NCBI GenBank assembly: GCA_019239875.1
Contig: JAFAZI010000017.1
Span: forward strand, 1-44,403
DNA length: 44,403 nt
From: Frankiaceae bacterium
GTDB taxonomy: Bacteria; Actinomycetota; Actinomycetes; JAFAQI01
Direction: 5' to 3'
Part shown: piece by piece, positions 1 to 7,229 of the stretch
How the letters are laid out: each line of letters starts with the position of its first letter
How positions within the stretch are numbered: position 1 is the stretch's first letter
The notes under the pieces: generated by a model
Told to the model about the DNA's origin: nothing
Database searches by the model: none
The model's input: only the letters and a program-made list of their open reading frames with translations
Program-made: the position numbers and the translations under genes

Positions 1-48
1 AGGAGGAGCACCCCGGCCACAACCTGCTCACCCCGGAAACTCACTTGC

Positions 49-90
49 TGTCCGAATTGAGCGTGGTCAGGGCAACGTGACGTTCGGACA
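49..90. repeat. 8-bp inverted repeat upstream of the first gene
   Basis: TGTCCGAA at 49-56 is perfectly complementary to TTCGGACA at 83-90, with 26 bases between. No T-run follows on either side, so it could be the end of an upstream gene's transcript or an operator for the secreted protein that starts at 175. Nothing else is recognisable in bases 1-174 apart from the ribosome binding site at 166-170. Confidence 0.35.
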
Positions 91-174
91 ACTCGTGTAA
101 CGCGTTTCGGCAGGAATCTGAACCGGCACGTCGAACTCAGCGGACAGGTCCCAGCTCGCCTACCTGGAGGTCCG

Positions 175-1287
175 TTGTCCCCGCGCGTTCGTTTTGCTGC
201 CCTTGCCACTGCCGCAGTCTCCGCAGCCGCGGTGACCTCCATGGCCAGCGCAGGTGGTGCCCTCGCCACCAGCCCGTCCCACGCCAACGCCTATCGAACG
301 GCCGGCGCCAGCATCTTGTGGACGAAGGCCGGCGCACCGGCCGCCGCTCGGGCGGCGACGCCCGGCGCTCCGACGTCTCCCCCCAGCACCAACAGCTCGA
401 ACAATCTGATCTTCCACGGTGGCGTGGTGATGCACCACCCGCGCATTTACACGATCTTCTATGGCAGCGAATGGGGCACGGGGTTCACGGCCGGTCCGAA
501 GCACCTGACCAGCGGGACGATCCGGCACTACGAGAACAGCTTCTTCGCGAACGTCGGCGGCTCTCCGTGGCATGGCGTGCAGACGCAGTTCTGTGACGGC
601 ATCCCCGCCGGCAACGTCAGCTGCCCGACGAACACGCCGAAGGACTACTTCATCAAAAACCAGCGGAACTTGCTCGCCGGCACCTGGGTCGACCCGACGC
701 CGGCCCCCGCCATGATCACCGCGACGGTCGGCCAGGCGGAGAACGGCAGGACCGACCCCATCGCCGCCGAGGCGCTCAAGGCCGCAGACCATTTCAAGGA
801 CCACAGCACTGACGCCCTGTTCATGGTGTTCACGCCGCCTGGTCACCAAGCCGTCGCATATGGCTCGGTCTACTGCGCGTACCACTCCGAGGTGGTCCCG
901 ACCGACGGTGGCCACGGGATCCGCTTCTCCTTCATGCCCTTCACGCCGGAGCAGGGTGCGGGCTGCGGCGGGAACAGCGTGAACGCGAAGGACAACAGCT
1001 TCGGCAACGGCTACCTGGACAGCTACACCTTGGCCGGTGGCCACGAGTTCGAAGAGGCGGTCACGGACCCGGATGGATTCCCGACGCAGGACGGCTGGAA
1101 CGACTACCAGACCTCGGAGAACGGCGACAAGTGCGCCTACTTCCACGCTGCGAACATCACGCTGGCCGGCCACCAGTACGCCGTCCAGCCGATGTGGAGC
1201 AACGAGGCGAACGACGGGGCCGGCGGTTGTGCGATGAAGCGCGGCACCGGAGCGTTCCCAGTCCCCGGCCCGCTTCCAGTCGGCTAG
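175..1287 (+). CDS. secreted protein with HEFEE metalloprotease-like motif (EXORDIUM-like?)
   Basis: A 370-residue exported protein. The N-terminus (about residues 1-32) is an Ala-rich signal peptide. Around residue 290 it has GHEFEEAVTDP, followed by an aromatic stretch and GDKCAY near residue 320. This HExxE...TDP...GDxCA pattern is typical of bacterial secreted proteins related to the plant phosphate-induced/EXORDIUM family, where the His-Glu pair sits in a zincin-like helix. A protease activity is therefore possible but not shown. The start is TTG at 175 with GGAGG at 166-170, only four bases away, so the exact start is slightly uncertain. It stands alone: the next gene is on the other strand beyond a pair of palindromic repeats. 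Confidence 0.8.
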   Translation: MSPRVRFAALATAAVSAAAVTSMASAGGALATSPSHANAYRTAGASILWTKAGAPAAARAATPGAPTSPPSTNSSNNLIFHGGVVMHHPRIYTIFYGSEWGTGFTAGPKHLTSGTIRHYENSFFANVGGSPWHGVQTQFCDGIPAGNVSCPTNTPKDYFIKNQRNLLAGTWVDPTPAPAMITATVGQAENGRTDPIAAEALKAADHFKDHSTDALFMVFTPPGHQAVAYGSVYCAYHSEVVPTDGGHGIRFSFMPFTPEQGAGCGGNSVNAKDNSFGNGYLDSYTLAGGHEFEEAVTDPDGFPTQDGWNDYQTSENGDKCAYFHAANITLAGHQYAVQPMWSNEANDGAGGCAMKRGTGAFPVPGPLPVG

Positions 1288-1294
1288 AACTTGC

Positions 1295-1353
1295 GAGTTG
1301 TCAGGCGCACACGTTGCTATAGCGACGTGAGCGCCTGACACGTCGTCGGGGCG
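1295..1353. repeat. 59-bp palindromic intergenic repeat, copy 1
   Basis: Contains the perfect outer inverted repeat TGTCAGGCGC (1299-1308) / GCGCCTGACA (1331-1340) and an inner one CGTTGC-TATA-GCGACG (1312-1327). The second copy (1409-1467) has the same length and the same flanking words GAGTTGTCAG and GTCGTCGGGGCG. This is the structure of a REP-like mobile palindrome placed between convergent genes; it may also terminate transcription of the upstream gene. Confidence 0.75.
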
Positions 1354-1408
1354 CGCGCAACTCGCGCGGCGCGGCTGCACCTCTCGAGGAAGCTGCCGCG
1401 AGCGATGT

Positions 1409-1467
1409 GAGTTGTCAGCGTGTGGGGTCGCTATGGCGACCGGAGCGCCTGACAAGTCGTCGGGGCG
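1409..1467. repeat. 59-bp palindromic intergenic repeat, copy 2
   Basis: Second member of the pair. Outer repeat TTGTCAG (1412-1418) / CTGACAA, inner perfect repeat GGTCGC-TATG-GCGACC. The arms differ from copy 1 but the palindromes are kept. It ends seven bases before the stop codon of the minus-strand DUF4097 gene, so it probably lies in that transcript's 3' region. Confidence 0.75.
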
Positions 1468-1474
1468 ACCGGGA

Positions 1475-2398
1475 TCAGCCGGGGGTCGAACCCATCACGG
1501 TGACCGCACCGCCGCCAGAGTGCGCGGTGATCGTGCGAGCTGCCTGCTGGTCGACGGTCACGCCGCTGACCGAGACGTGCTTGCGCCCGCTGCCGCTTGT
1601 CGCCGTCACGGCGTACACGCCGCTCGGCACGTCAACCGCCACCGCGCCGCCGCCGGTGGTCGCGACCAAGCGTTGCGGCTTAGCGCGATCGATCACGGTG
1701 ACGGCGCCCCCGCCTGCGTGAGCGTAGATCGACCGAGCCATGAAGTCGTAGATCTGAATGCCCGAGCCGCCGGTCGTGGCGTGGATGTCACCTTGGGCCG
1801 CGCGCGCGATGATGCCGCCGCCCCCGCTGTGGAGAATTTGCTTGCCACGGACGGACCGGGTGACGACTCCCCCGCCACCCGTGCTCGCATCAAGATGCCC
1901 GACGGCGCGGGCGACCTTGACGCGCCCGCCGCCACTACGAAGCTGCTGTGCGGCGTGGATACCGTGGCTCGTGATGCGCCCACCGTCGGTGTGGGCCGTG
2001 ATCGCGGCATCCTCGGGGACCACAAGGGTGAGCCGGTCGGCACAGTTGTTCAGTGCCGATGTGATGTCGACGTTCACGTGACCGAAGGATGCCGGCGCGT
2101 CGCACCTCGAGCGGATGGTCAGTACGCCGTGGCGCACGTTGATGTCGAGCGCCGGCCGATGGTTGTTCCACGACTCGTCGGCGGTGACGGTCGTCACCGT
2201 CCCCGTCGCGATCGTGACCGCACCGGAATCGCTGTCCACCTCGACCGAGCGGATTGTCTTGGTGATCTGCTTGATCACGGTGGCGTGGTGCCGAGTGCTT
2301 GCGTGTGCCCCGCCGACGGGCGCGGCAGCAAGGGCGGTACTGCCGACGATGGCGAGCACGGCATGACGAAGGAATTCCTTAGGGCGCAGTGAGGTCAC
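1475..2398 (-). CDS. secreted DUF4097-family protein
   Basis: About 307 residues, starting at a GTG (2398) so that the protein opens with a Sec signal peptide (hydrophobic LRHAVLAIVGSTALAAA then GGAHA). The mature part consists of short beta-strand repeats in which SGGG, TGGG or SGSG recurs about every 20 residues. This is typical of DUF4097/putative-adhesin proteins predicted to form a right-handed beta-helix. It resembles families often encoded beside PspC-like or anti-sigma proteins, but no such partner is here. The open frame reaches up to 2635, but that extension is basic, lacks a signal peptide and overlaps the divergent promoter region, so I prefer the internal GTG. Function unknown; an envelope role is inferred. 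Confidence 0.8.
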   Translation of the reverse strand: MTSLRPKEFLRHAVLAIVGSTALAAAPVGGAHASTRHHATVIKQITKTIRSVEVDSDSGAVTIATGTVTTVTADESWNNHRPALDINVRHGVLTIRSRCDAPASFGHVNVDITSALNNCADRLTLVVPEDAAITAHTDGGRITSHGIHAAQQLRSGGGRVKVARAVGHLDASTGGGGVVTRSVRGKQILHSGGGGIIARAAQGDIHATTGGSGIQIYDFMARSIYAHAGGGAVTVIDRAKPQRLVATTGGGAVAVDVPSGVYAVTATSGSGRKHVSVSGVTVDQQAARTITAHSGGGAVTVMGSTPG

Positions 2399-2559
2399 TT
2401 CGGTCTCTTCGCGACGAGTGCCTGGTTTCCTTCCGCCGAGGGCCCCGAAACGACCGCTGCGACGAGGCGTCGAAGTTGATAAACTCGTCAAACCTGACCA
2501 AATTACTTGGTAGCGGGCCTTGTCATAGCCATCGAATCCCTGCCGAGAAAGGCGCCGTC
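2399..2559. promoter_or_regulatory. divergent promoter region
   Basis: 161 bases separating the DUF4097 gene (minus) from the membrane-protein operon (plus). The stretch 2475-2510 is clearly AT-richer than its surroundings and contains TTGATA (2476-2481) on the plus strand, a possible -35 box without a convincing -10. The plus-strand gene has GAGAAAGG just upstream of its GTG start. Confidence 0.4.
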
Positions 2560-3585
2560 GTGACTCGTCGAGAACTCGGCGGGCCACCGACATTGGTCGC
2601 ACCGGCACTCGGGGCACTCGACCTGCCGACCGCACCGCCAGTCACCCGCGCGGCCGCCGCCGCCGTCGTACGACCGAAGCTGCCCGCCATTGCGCTGCTC
2701 TGCTTCGGCATCTTGCTTACGGTGGGTCCGATCGTCGGCGGTCTGTTCTCGAAGGTCGCCGCAGGCAAGCAGATGATCGACCAGTTCCAGCCCTACATGA
2801 CCGAGGACACCCTCGCCCGCTATGACCATGACATCGCCATCCTGCGCAACGGGGCCGCGGGCGTCGACACTGTCTACAAAAGGCAGCACCTTGCGCCCGG
2901 CCGGTTCCCCGGACTCGACACCTTCCGTGCGCAGTCCGCTGCCATCGACAACCGCTCCCAGTCGCTGCTCCAGCAGGTCGAGGCAAGCCGCGCCGACTAC
3001 GAGAAGGTCGCCGCGATCGGTGGGTTCGACCGGATCCCCTTCCTGATCGTCATCAGCGGCGCCGTCGCGGTGTACGGCGGTTGCGTGCTTCGCTTCGGCG
3101 CCCGCAGGCGGTCCCGCTCCACGGCGCTTCTGGTGGTCGCCGTCGCAGCGGCCGTCGCGGCGTACCCGTTCATCAGTCACTTCCAGCGGGGCGCGACCGC
3201 GGGCCGACACATGCTCAGCGGCCTGTCCCCGGTGATGACCGCCACGCAGGTCCGGCAGCTGCAGGAGGACTTCATCGTCCTCGTGACGGCTGATGGCGAG
3301 CTTGACACGACGTTCAGAGCGGTCCCCCAAACCGGCTCCGCCGGGCGGCAGATCCACACGTTCGTCCACGAGTGGCCGCCGTTGTCCGCCGACTTCGCGT
3401 CGCTGGTCGGCACGATCAACGACAACCTCGACAACTACCTGGCGCTGCAGGACCTCGACACGCTCACGAACGGAGTCGGAGTCTCCGGCCTCGAATCCTT
3501 CCCCTGGATCCTTGTGGGCATCGGGGCGACGATCGCCACACTGTCACTCGCGGCACTGCCGCGCCGCAGGAAAGAAGACCGATGA
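2560..3585 (+). CDS. four-helix integral membrane protein of an ABC operon
   Basis: 341 residues from GTG 2560 (GAGAAAGG ribosome binding site). After a short cytoplasmic N-terminus there is a membrane helix (LPAIALLCFGILLTVG), a roughly 120-residue loop rich in charged residues, two closely spaced helices in the middle, a second long extracellular-type loop and a final helix followed by the basic tail PRRRKEDR. The two large loops share features: KQMIDQFQPYMT in the first and RHMLSGLSPVMT in the second, each followed by a Tyr/Gln-rich helix. This suggests an internal duplication. It overlaps the lipoprotein gene by ATGA and heads an operon with an ABC exporter. I do not recognise the family; a partner or sensor role for the transporter is inferred. 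Confidence 0.8.
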   Translation: MTRRELGGPPTLVAPALGALDLPTAPPVTRAAAAAVVRPKLPAIALLCFGILLTVGPIVGGLFSKVAAGKQMIDQFQPYMTEDTLARYDHDIAILRNGAAGVDTVYKRQHLAPGRFPGLDTFRAQSAAIDNRSQSLLQQVEASRADYEKVAAIGGFDRIPFLIVISGAVAVYGGCVLRFGARRRSRSTALLVVAVAAAVAAYPFISHFQRGATAGRHMLSGLSPVMTATQVRQLQEDFIVLVTADGELDTTFRAVPQTGSAGRQIHTFVHEWPPLSADFASLVGTINDNLDNYLALQDLDTLTNGVGVSGLESFPWILVGIGATIATLSLAALPRRRKEDR

Positions 3586-4409
3586 TCAGCAGGTTCAACG
3601 CGATGTCCAGAACCGCGGCGGCGGGGCTTGCCATGACAGCCGCGCTCACCCTGGCGGCAGGCTGCGGGGGCTCGTCGTCAAAGGGCACCTCGGCAGCGGG
3701 AAGCGGCAAGCAACTCATTGGCCTGTTCCGGCTGACGCCGGGCGCCGCGCATGGCAAGCAGCTGACCGGGACGTGGTTCCGCATGCTCCAGCCCAAAGGA
3801 GACGTCGCGACCGGTCCGTACATGGTGAATGGCGACTCGCCAGCTGACGGTGGCCGCGCGACGCTGCTCACGCCAGGTACGTCGGGCGGGCTGCGGACCA
3901 ACGCGTACCAGTCCCAGCCGGCACCGGCCTTCGACAGCCGGGGCAACTCGCTGGCGGACTCGATCACGAAGCCGACCAAGTTCTTCGGTGTCCAGTTCAG
4001 CATCTCCACCAACGAGGTCGACCTGCAGACCAAGACGAAGGTCGCGCCCCCGACCGTGGTCGACAACAACGGGAGACTCACCGCGAACCTTGCCTCGTGG
4101 GCGGCATCGTGGAACAAGCAGAACTTCAACCAGGGCGCACCGAAGCCGGTCTCCAGCACCGGTGCCCAGGCACCCGGTCAGCAGGAAGCCACGCGGGTGT
4201 TCGACTGGGTCTCGCACAAGTACCTCAATGGCGCCCCCAAGCCGAGCGTGTCCGGAACCGGAGCAACCGGCACCTACAACGCCTCGACCGGTGCCTTCGT
4301 CCTGCAGTGGACCAGCTTGATCGTCGACGGCCCATTCGCCGGGTTCACCGGGATCTGGCACCTCGAGGGCACGTTCCAGCCAGGTAGCGCAGGCCCCTCG
4401 GGCCAGTGA
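3582..4409 (+). CDS. lipoprotein, paralogue of the secreted protein at 5980-6720
   Basis: 275 residues; ATG 3582 overlaps the previous stop (ATGA). A lipoprotein signal ends in LAAGC with Cys28 as the lipidation site. The mature domain starts with KQLIGLFRLTPG and contains blocks shared with the protein at 5980-6720: FDSRGNSLA / FDNNGNSLA, then KPTKFFGVQFSIST / KPTNFENVKFAVST, then SWNKQNFNQG (residue 176 here), then GPFAGFTGIWHLEGTF / GPFNGFSGLWHLTGTF. The family is not one I can name. Its place between a membrane protein and ABC genes suggests an extracytoplasmic, membrane-anchored partner of the transporter, while the paralogue is released. Confidence 0.85.
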   Translation: MISRFNAMSRTAAAGLAMTAALTLAAGCGGSSSKGTSAAGSGKQLIGLFRLTPGAAHGKQLTGTWFRMLQPKGDVATGPYMVNGDSPADGGRATLLTPGTSGGLRTNAYQSQPAPAFDSRGNSLADSITKPTKFFGVQFSISTNEVDLQTKTKVAPPTVVDNNGRLTANLASWAASWNKQNFNQGAPKPVSSTGAQAPGQQEATRVFDWVSHKYLNGAPKPSVSGTGATGTYNASTGAFVLQWTSLIVDGPFAGFTGIWHLEGTFQPGSAGPSGQ

Positions 4410-4410
4410 C

Positions 4411-5187
4411 ATGCTCCTAGCCCGCCGAGGACGAATGCCCTCGCTGCCGAGCCCGTCGGCTCCAGTGTCCGTGCCGACGCCCGCGGCGATCGAGGTCGCC
4501 GACGCGACGAAGGTCATCGACGGCGTCACCGTTCTCGATCGGGTGTCGTTCACCGCGCGGCCCGGCCGCGTCACGGCGTTCCTCGGGCCGAACGGAGCGG
4601 GCAAGTCCACGACACTGCGGGCGATCCTCGGGATCGACCACCTCACCTCGGGGACGGCCACCATCGGAGGACGACGGTTCCACGAGCACCATCGACCGGC
4701 CGCCGTCATCGGGGCGCTGCTCACTCCCGACGCCATCCATCCGCGCCGGACCGCCCGCGGTCACCTGTCCGTCGTCGCCGCCTCGAACGGACTGCCCCGC
4801 GCGTCGGTCGCGAAGACGATCGAACTGGTGGGGATCACAGAGATCGCGGACCTCGAGGCCGGCCAGATGTCGCTCGGGATGCGGCAGCGGCTCAGCCTTG
4901 CGACCGCGTTGATCGGCGAGCCAGCGGCGGTGATTCTCGACGAGCCGCACAACGGTCTGGACGCTGCCGCAATCCGGTGGCTACGCGTCGTGCTCCGCCA
5001 ACTCGCTGACAGCGGTCGCACCGTGCTGCTGTCGAGTCACCTGATGCCAGAGATCGAGCTGGTGGCGGACGACGTCGTTGTCATCGACCGCGGGTCGATC
5101 CAGGCCGACGCCACCCTTCCCGAGTTCCTCAGCGGCCCTGACGTGTCGCTGGAGGACCGCTACCTCGATCTCGTGGGCGAGGCATGA
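4411..5187 (+). CDS. ABC transporter ATP-binding protein (exporter type)
   Basis: Up to 258 residues. Walker A GPNGAGKST, signature MSLGMRQRL and Walker B AVILDEPHNGLD are all present, with the H-loop in LLSSHLMPE. It belongs to the DrrA/CcmA-like ABC-2 exporter class, which pairs with a small integral membrane protein. ATG 4411 lies one base after the previous stop but lacks a ribosome binding site. ATG 4435, eight codons later and preceded by GAGGA, is an equally likely start. It overlaps the permease gene by ATGA. It should power export of a substrate that the flanking lipoprotein or secreted paralogue handles; the substrate is unknown. Confidence 0.92.
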   Translation: MLLARRGRMPSLPSPSAPVSVPTPAAIEVADATKVIDGVTVLDRVSFTARPGRVTAFLGPNGAGKSTTLRAILGIDHLTSGTATIGGRRFHEHHRPAAVIGALLTPDAIHPRRTARGHLSVVAASNGLPRASVAKTIELVGITEIADLEAGQMSLGMRQRLSLATALIGEPAAVILDEPHNGLDAAAIRWLRVVLRQLADSGRTVLLSSHLMPEIELVADDVVVIDRGSIQADATLPEFLSGPDVSLEDRYLDLVGEA

Positions 5188-5921
5188 GAACTGCGCTGCG
5201 AGGCGAGCTGCTGAAGATCGCCACCGTCCGCGGGCAGTGGATCGGGCTCGCCCTCGCCGCCGTCGCGATGCCAATGACCTCGCTGCTCGTGGCGGCCAGC
5301 GGCGGGCTAAGCCCGGAGGACACCGTGACGAGCGGAGCGGCCACCGGATCCCTGGCCGGCCTGCTCGGCTTCGGCGCGTGGGCCGCGTCGGTCACGGCCG
5401 GTGAGTACAGCCACCAGACGATGGTGGTCAGCCTGTCGACAGTGCCGCGCCGCACGGTGTTCTATGGCGCCAAAGTGATCGCGGCCAGCCTGACCGCGGC
5501 CGCCGCCAGCCTGGCCTCTGCCGTCCTGGCCTTCGCGGTCGTTTACGCCGTAACGCCTCATAGCTCTCACCGGGTCGGCAGCCCGGCGACGCTTCTGAGC
5601 GTTGTCGTGGCAGCCGTCGCCGTCACCGCCATCGGCGTGGCAGCTGGCGTGCTCACCCGGTCTTCAGCTGCCGCCATCACGGCCGTCGTCGTACTGATCC
5701 TGCTCCCCCAGACCGCGGCCGGCCTGCTCGGTGGTCTGCAGCCGTGGGTGGTCGGTGCGAGCCCAGGTCCCGTCATCACGCAGGTTGTCGGTAACTCCCA
5801 GCTGGACGCGGACCAGACCTATCCGCCAGGCACCGCCGCGGCGGTAGCGACATTGCTCGCCGCCGCGGCCGGCATTGCGGTCGTCGGTGGCTGCGCGCTG
5901 GTCCGGCGGGACGGCGGATGA
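5184..5921 (+). CDS. ABC-2 type permease
   Basis: 245 residues, six predicted membrane helices, starting MRTALRGELLKIATVRGQW. This is the usual amphipathic opening of ABC-2 permeases (ExxK...R at the cytoplasmic face). It is translationally coupled to the ATPase (ATGA at 5184-5187) and is its obvious membrane partner. The last residues RRDGG follow the sixth helix. Substrate not predictable from sequence. Confidence 0.88.
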   Translation: MRTALRGELLKIATVRGQWIGLALAAVAMPMTSLLVAASGGLSPEDTVTSGAATGSLAGLLGFGAWAASVTAGEYSHQTMVVSLSTVPRRTVFYGAKVIAASLTAAAASLASAVLAFAVVYAVTPHSSHRVGSPATLLSVVVAAVAVTAIGVAAGVLTRSSAAAITAVVVLILLPQTAAGLLGGLQPWVVGASPGPVITQVVGNSQLDADQTYPPGTAAAVATLLAAAAGIAVVGGCALVRRDGG

Positions 5922-5979
5922 ATCACCGTATACTCTACAATCACGGTTAAGTTTATCTGGATTTTGAAGGGAAGCGGAC
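5922..5979 (+). promoter_or_regulatory. AT-rich leader with candidate -10 and strong RBS
   Basis: A short AT-rich stretch in a GC-rich region. TATACT at 5929-5934 resembles a -10 hexamer, and GAAGGGAAG (5966-5974) is a strong ribosome binding site five bases before ATG 5980. This suggests that the secreted paralogue also has its own promoter besides read-through from the ABC operon. No clear -35 is visible. Confidence 0.4.
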
Positions 5980-6720
5980 ATGCATGTGACCCGGTACCAG
6001 CGGACCGTGGCCATCGGCCTTGGGGCCAGCCTGGCAGGCGGTCTCATCGCGGCGACGGCAGGTACGGCGGCCGGCGCTCCCCGAGCGGCGGTGCGCACCC
6101 CCGCAGCCGCCGCGCCGTCACGTCCCGCAGCTCATCATCACAAGCTGGTCGGTACCTTCACCATCAAGCGCGGTAGGGCGCACGGCAAGAAGGTCTCGGG
6201 CTCGTACTTCCGGATGATCACGCCCGTCGGCTCCTACTTCTCCAACTCGAGCTCACACGCGCGTGGTGGCACGTACACCCTGCTCAAGCCCGGCACGAAC
6301 AAGGGCCTCCGGACTGGTACCTACCAGCCCCAGCCGTCGCGCGCGTTCGACAACAACGGCAACTCGCTGGCTGGCCGCATCATCAAGCCGACCAACTTCG
6401 AGAACGTCAAGTTCGCCGTGTCCACGGCCAAGGTCGACCCACAGACCGGCACCACCGTTCGTGCGCCGCGGATCAAGGTGAGCGGGCACAAGCTGACCGG
6501 CGACGTCCGCGCCTTCGCCGCGTCGTGGAACAAGCAGAACTTCAACCAGGGATCGCCGAAGCCGAACGGCGCCTACTCAGGCCACACGACGAAGCTGCGC
6601 GGCAAGTACCACCGCAAGTCGCACAAGTACTCGCTGACGTGGAGGAGCCAGATCGTCGGCGGACCGTTCAACGGCTTCAGCGGACTCTGGCATCTGACCG
6701 GCACCTTCCACGCCCGCTAG
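5980..6720 (+). CDS. secreted protein, paralogue of the lipoprotein at 3582-4409
   Basis: 246 residues. A classical signal peptide (TVAIGLGASLAGGLIAATAGTAAGAP) replaces the lipobox of its paralogue, so this copy is soluble. It shares with the lipoprotein the blocks HGKKVSGSYFRM, FDNNGNSLA, KPTNF, SWNKQNFNQGSPKP (Ser182) and the closing GLWHLTGTF. The central region is more basic and His-rich near residues 50-60. The pair brackets the ABC exporter, an arrangement suggesting one anchored and one released version of the same binding or structural domain. Family not recognised. Confidence 0.85.
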   Translation: MHVTRYQRTVAIGLGASLAGGLIAATAGTAAGAPRAAVRTPAAAAPSRPAAHHHKLVGTFTIKRGRAHGKKVSGSYFRMITPVGSYFSNSSSHARGGTYTLLKPGTNKGLRTGTYQPQPSRAFDNNGNSLAGRIIKPTNFENVKFAVSTAKVDPQTGTTVRAPRIKVSGHKLTGDVRAFAASWNKQNFNQGSPKPNGAYSGHTTKLRGKYHRKSHKYSLTWRSQIVGGPFNGFSGLWHLTGTFHAR

Positions 6721-6756
6721 TCCAACCTGTGGTGCTCCGGCTCGGGGCGCCGCGGT

Positions 6757-6803
6757 TTTGGTGTCGCGAATCGACCTTCTGGGGGCGAGATCACGACACC
6801 AAA
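6757..6803. terminator. long inverted repeat, likely bidirectional terminator
   Basis: TTTGGTGTCG (6757-6766) pairs perfectly with CGACACCAAA (6794-6803), and further pairs (GA/TC, TCG/CGA) extend the hairpin inwards. It lies between two convergent genes and carries T-rich or A-rich ends on both strands, as expected for a bidirectional intrinsic terminator. Confidence 0.6.
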
Positions 6804-6841
6804 CTCGCATCGCCCGGTGAGGGCGGCGGCGGCGGTGGGTC

Positions 6842-7207
6842 TTACTTCACGCCCAGCAGGTCGATGACGAAGACGAGGGTCTGACCGGACAGGCGGTGTC
6901 CCCCGCCGGCGGGCCCGTACGCCTGCTCCGGCGGGATGGTCAGCTGCCGGCGGCCGCCGACCTTCATGCCGGGGATGCCGTCCTGCCAGCCCTTGATCAG
7001 ACCCTGCAGCGGGAACTCGATCGACTCGCCGCGGTTCCACGAAGCGTCGAACTCCGACCCCGATGCGAACTCGACGCCGACGTAATGGACCTCGACGGTG
7101 TCACCCGGCTTGGCCTCGGGACCGTCACCGGTGACGAGATCTTCGATGACGAGTTCGGTCGGCGCATCGCCGCTGTTGCCGCTGAGCTCCGGCTTGGTGA
7201 GGGACAT
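6842..7207 (-). CDS. FKBP-type peptidyl-prolyl cis-trans isomerase
   Basis: 121 residues, a single FKBP domain without signal peptide, so cytoplasmic. Diagnostic features are the VEVHYVGVEFASGSEFDAS strand-turn, the FPLQGLIKGWQDGIPGMKVGGRR segment with the conserved Ile and Trp of the active-site pocket, IPPEQAYG, and the final VFVIDLLGVK strand. This is the standard length for actinobacterial cytosolic FKBPs, which assist protein folding. ATG 7207 is well placed and the next upstream gene is on the same strand 22 bases away, so the two could be co-transcribed. Confidence 0.95.
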   Translation of the reverse strand: MSLTKPELSGNSGDAPTELVIEDLVTGDGPEAKPGDTVEVHYVGVEFASGSEFDASWNRGESIEFPLQGLIKGWQDGIPGMKVGGRRQLTIPPEQAYGPAGGGHRLSGQTLVFVIDLLGVK

Positions 7208-7229
7208 GACCCCACCCTAGGCGTTCGGA

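Noticed and set aside
160-1455. A 431-codon open frame on the minus strand over the first gene
   Set aside because: It is a GC-driven shadow: no domain, very Arg/Val/Ala-rich product, and it covers a well-supported secreted protein on the plus strand.
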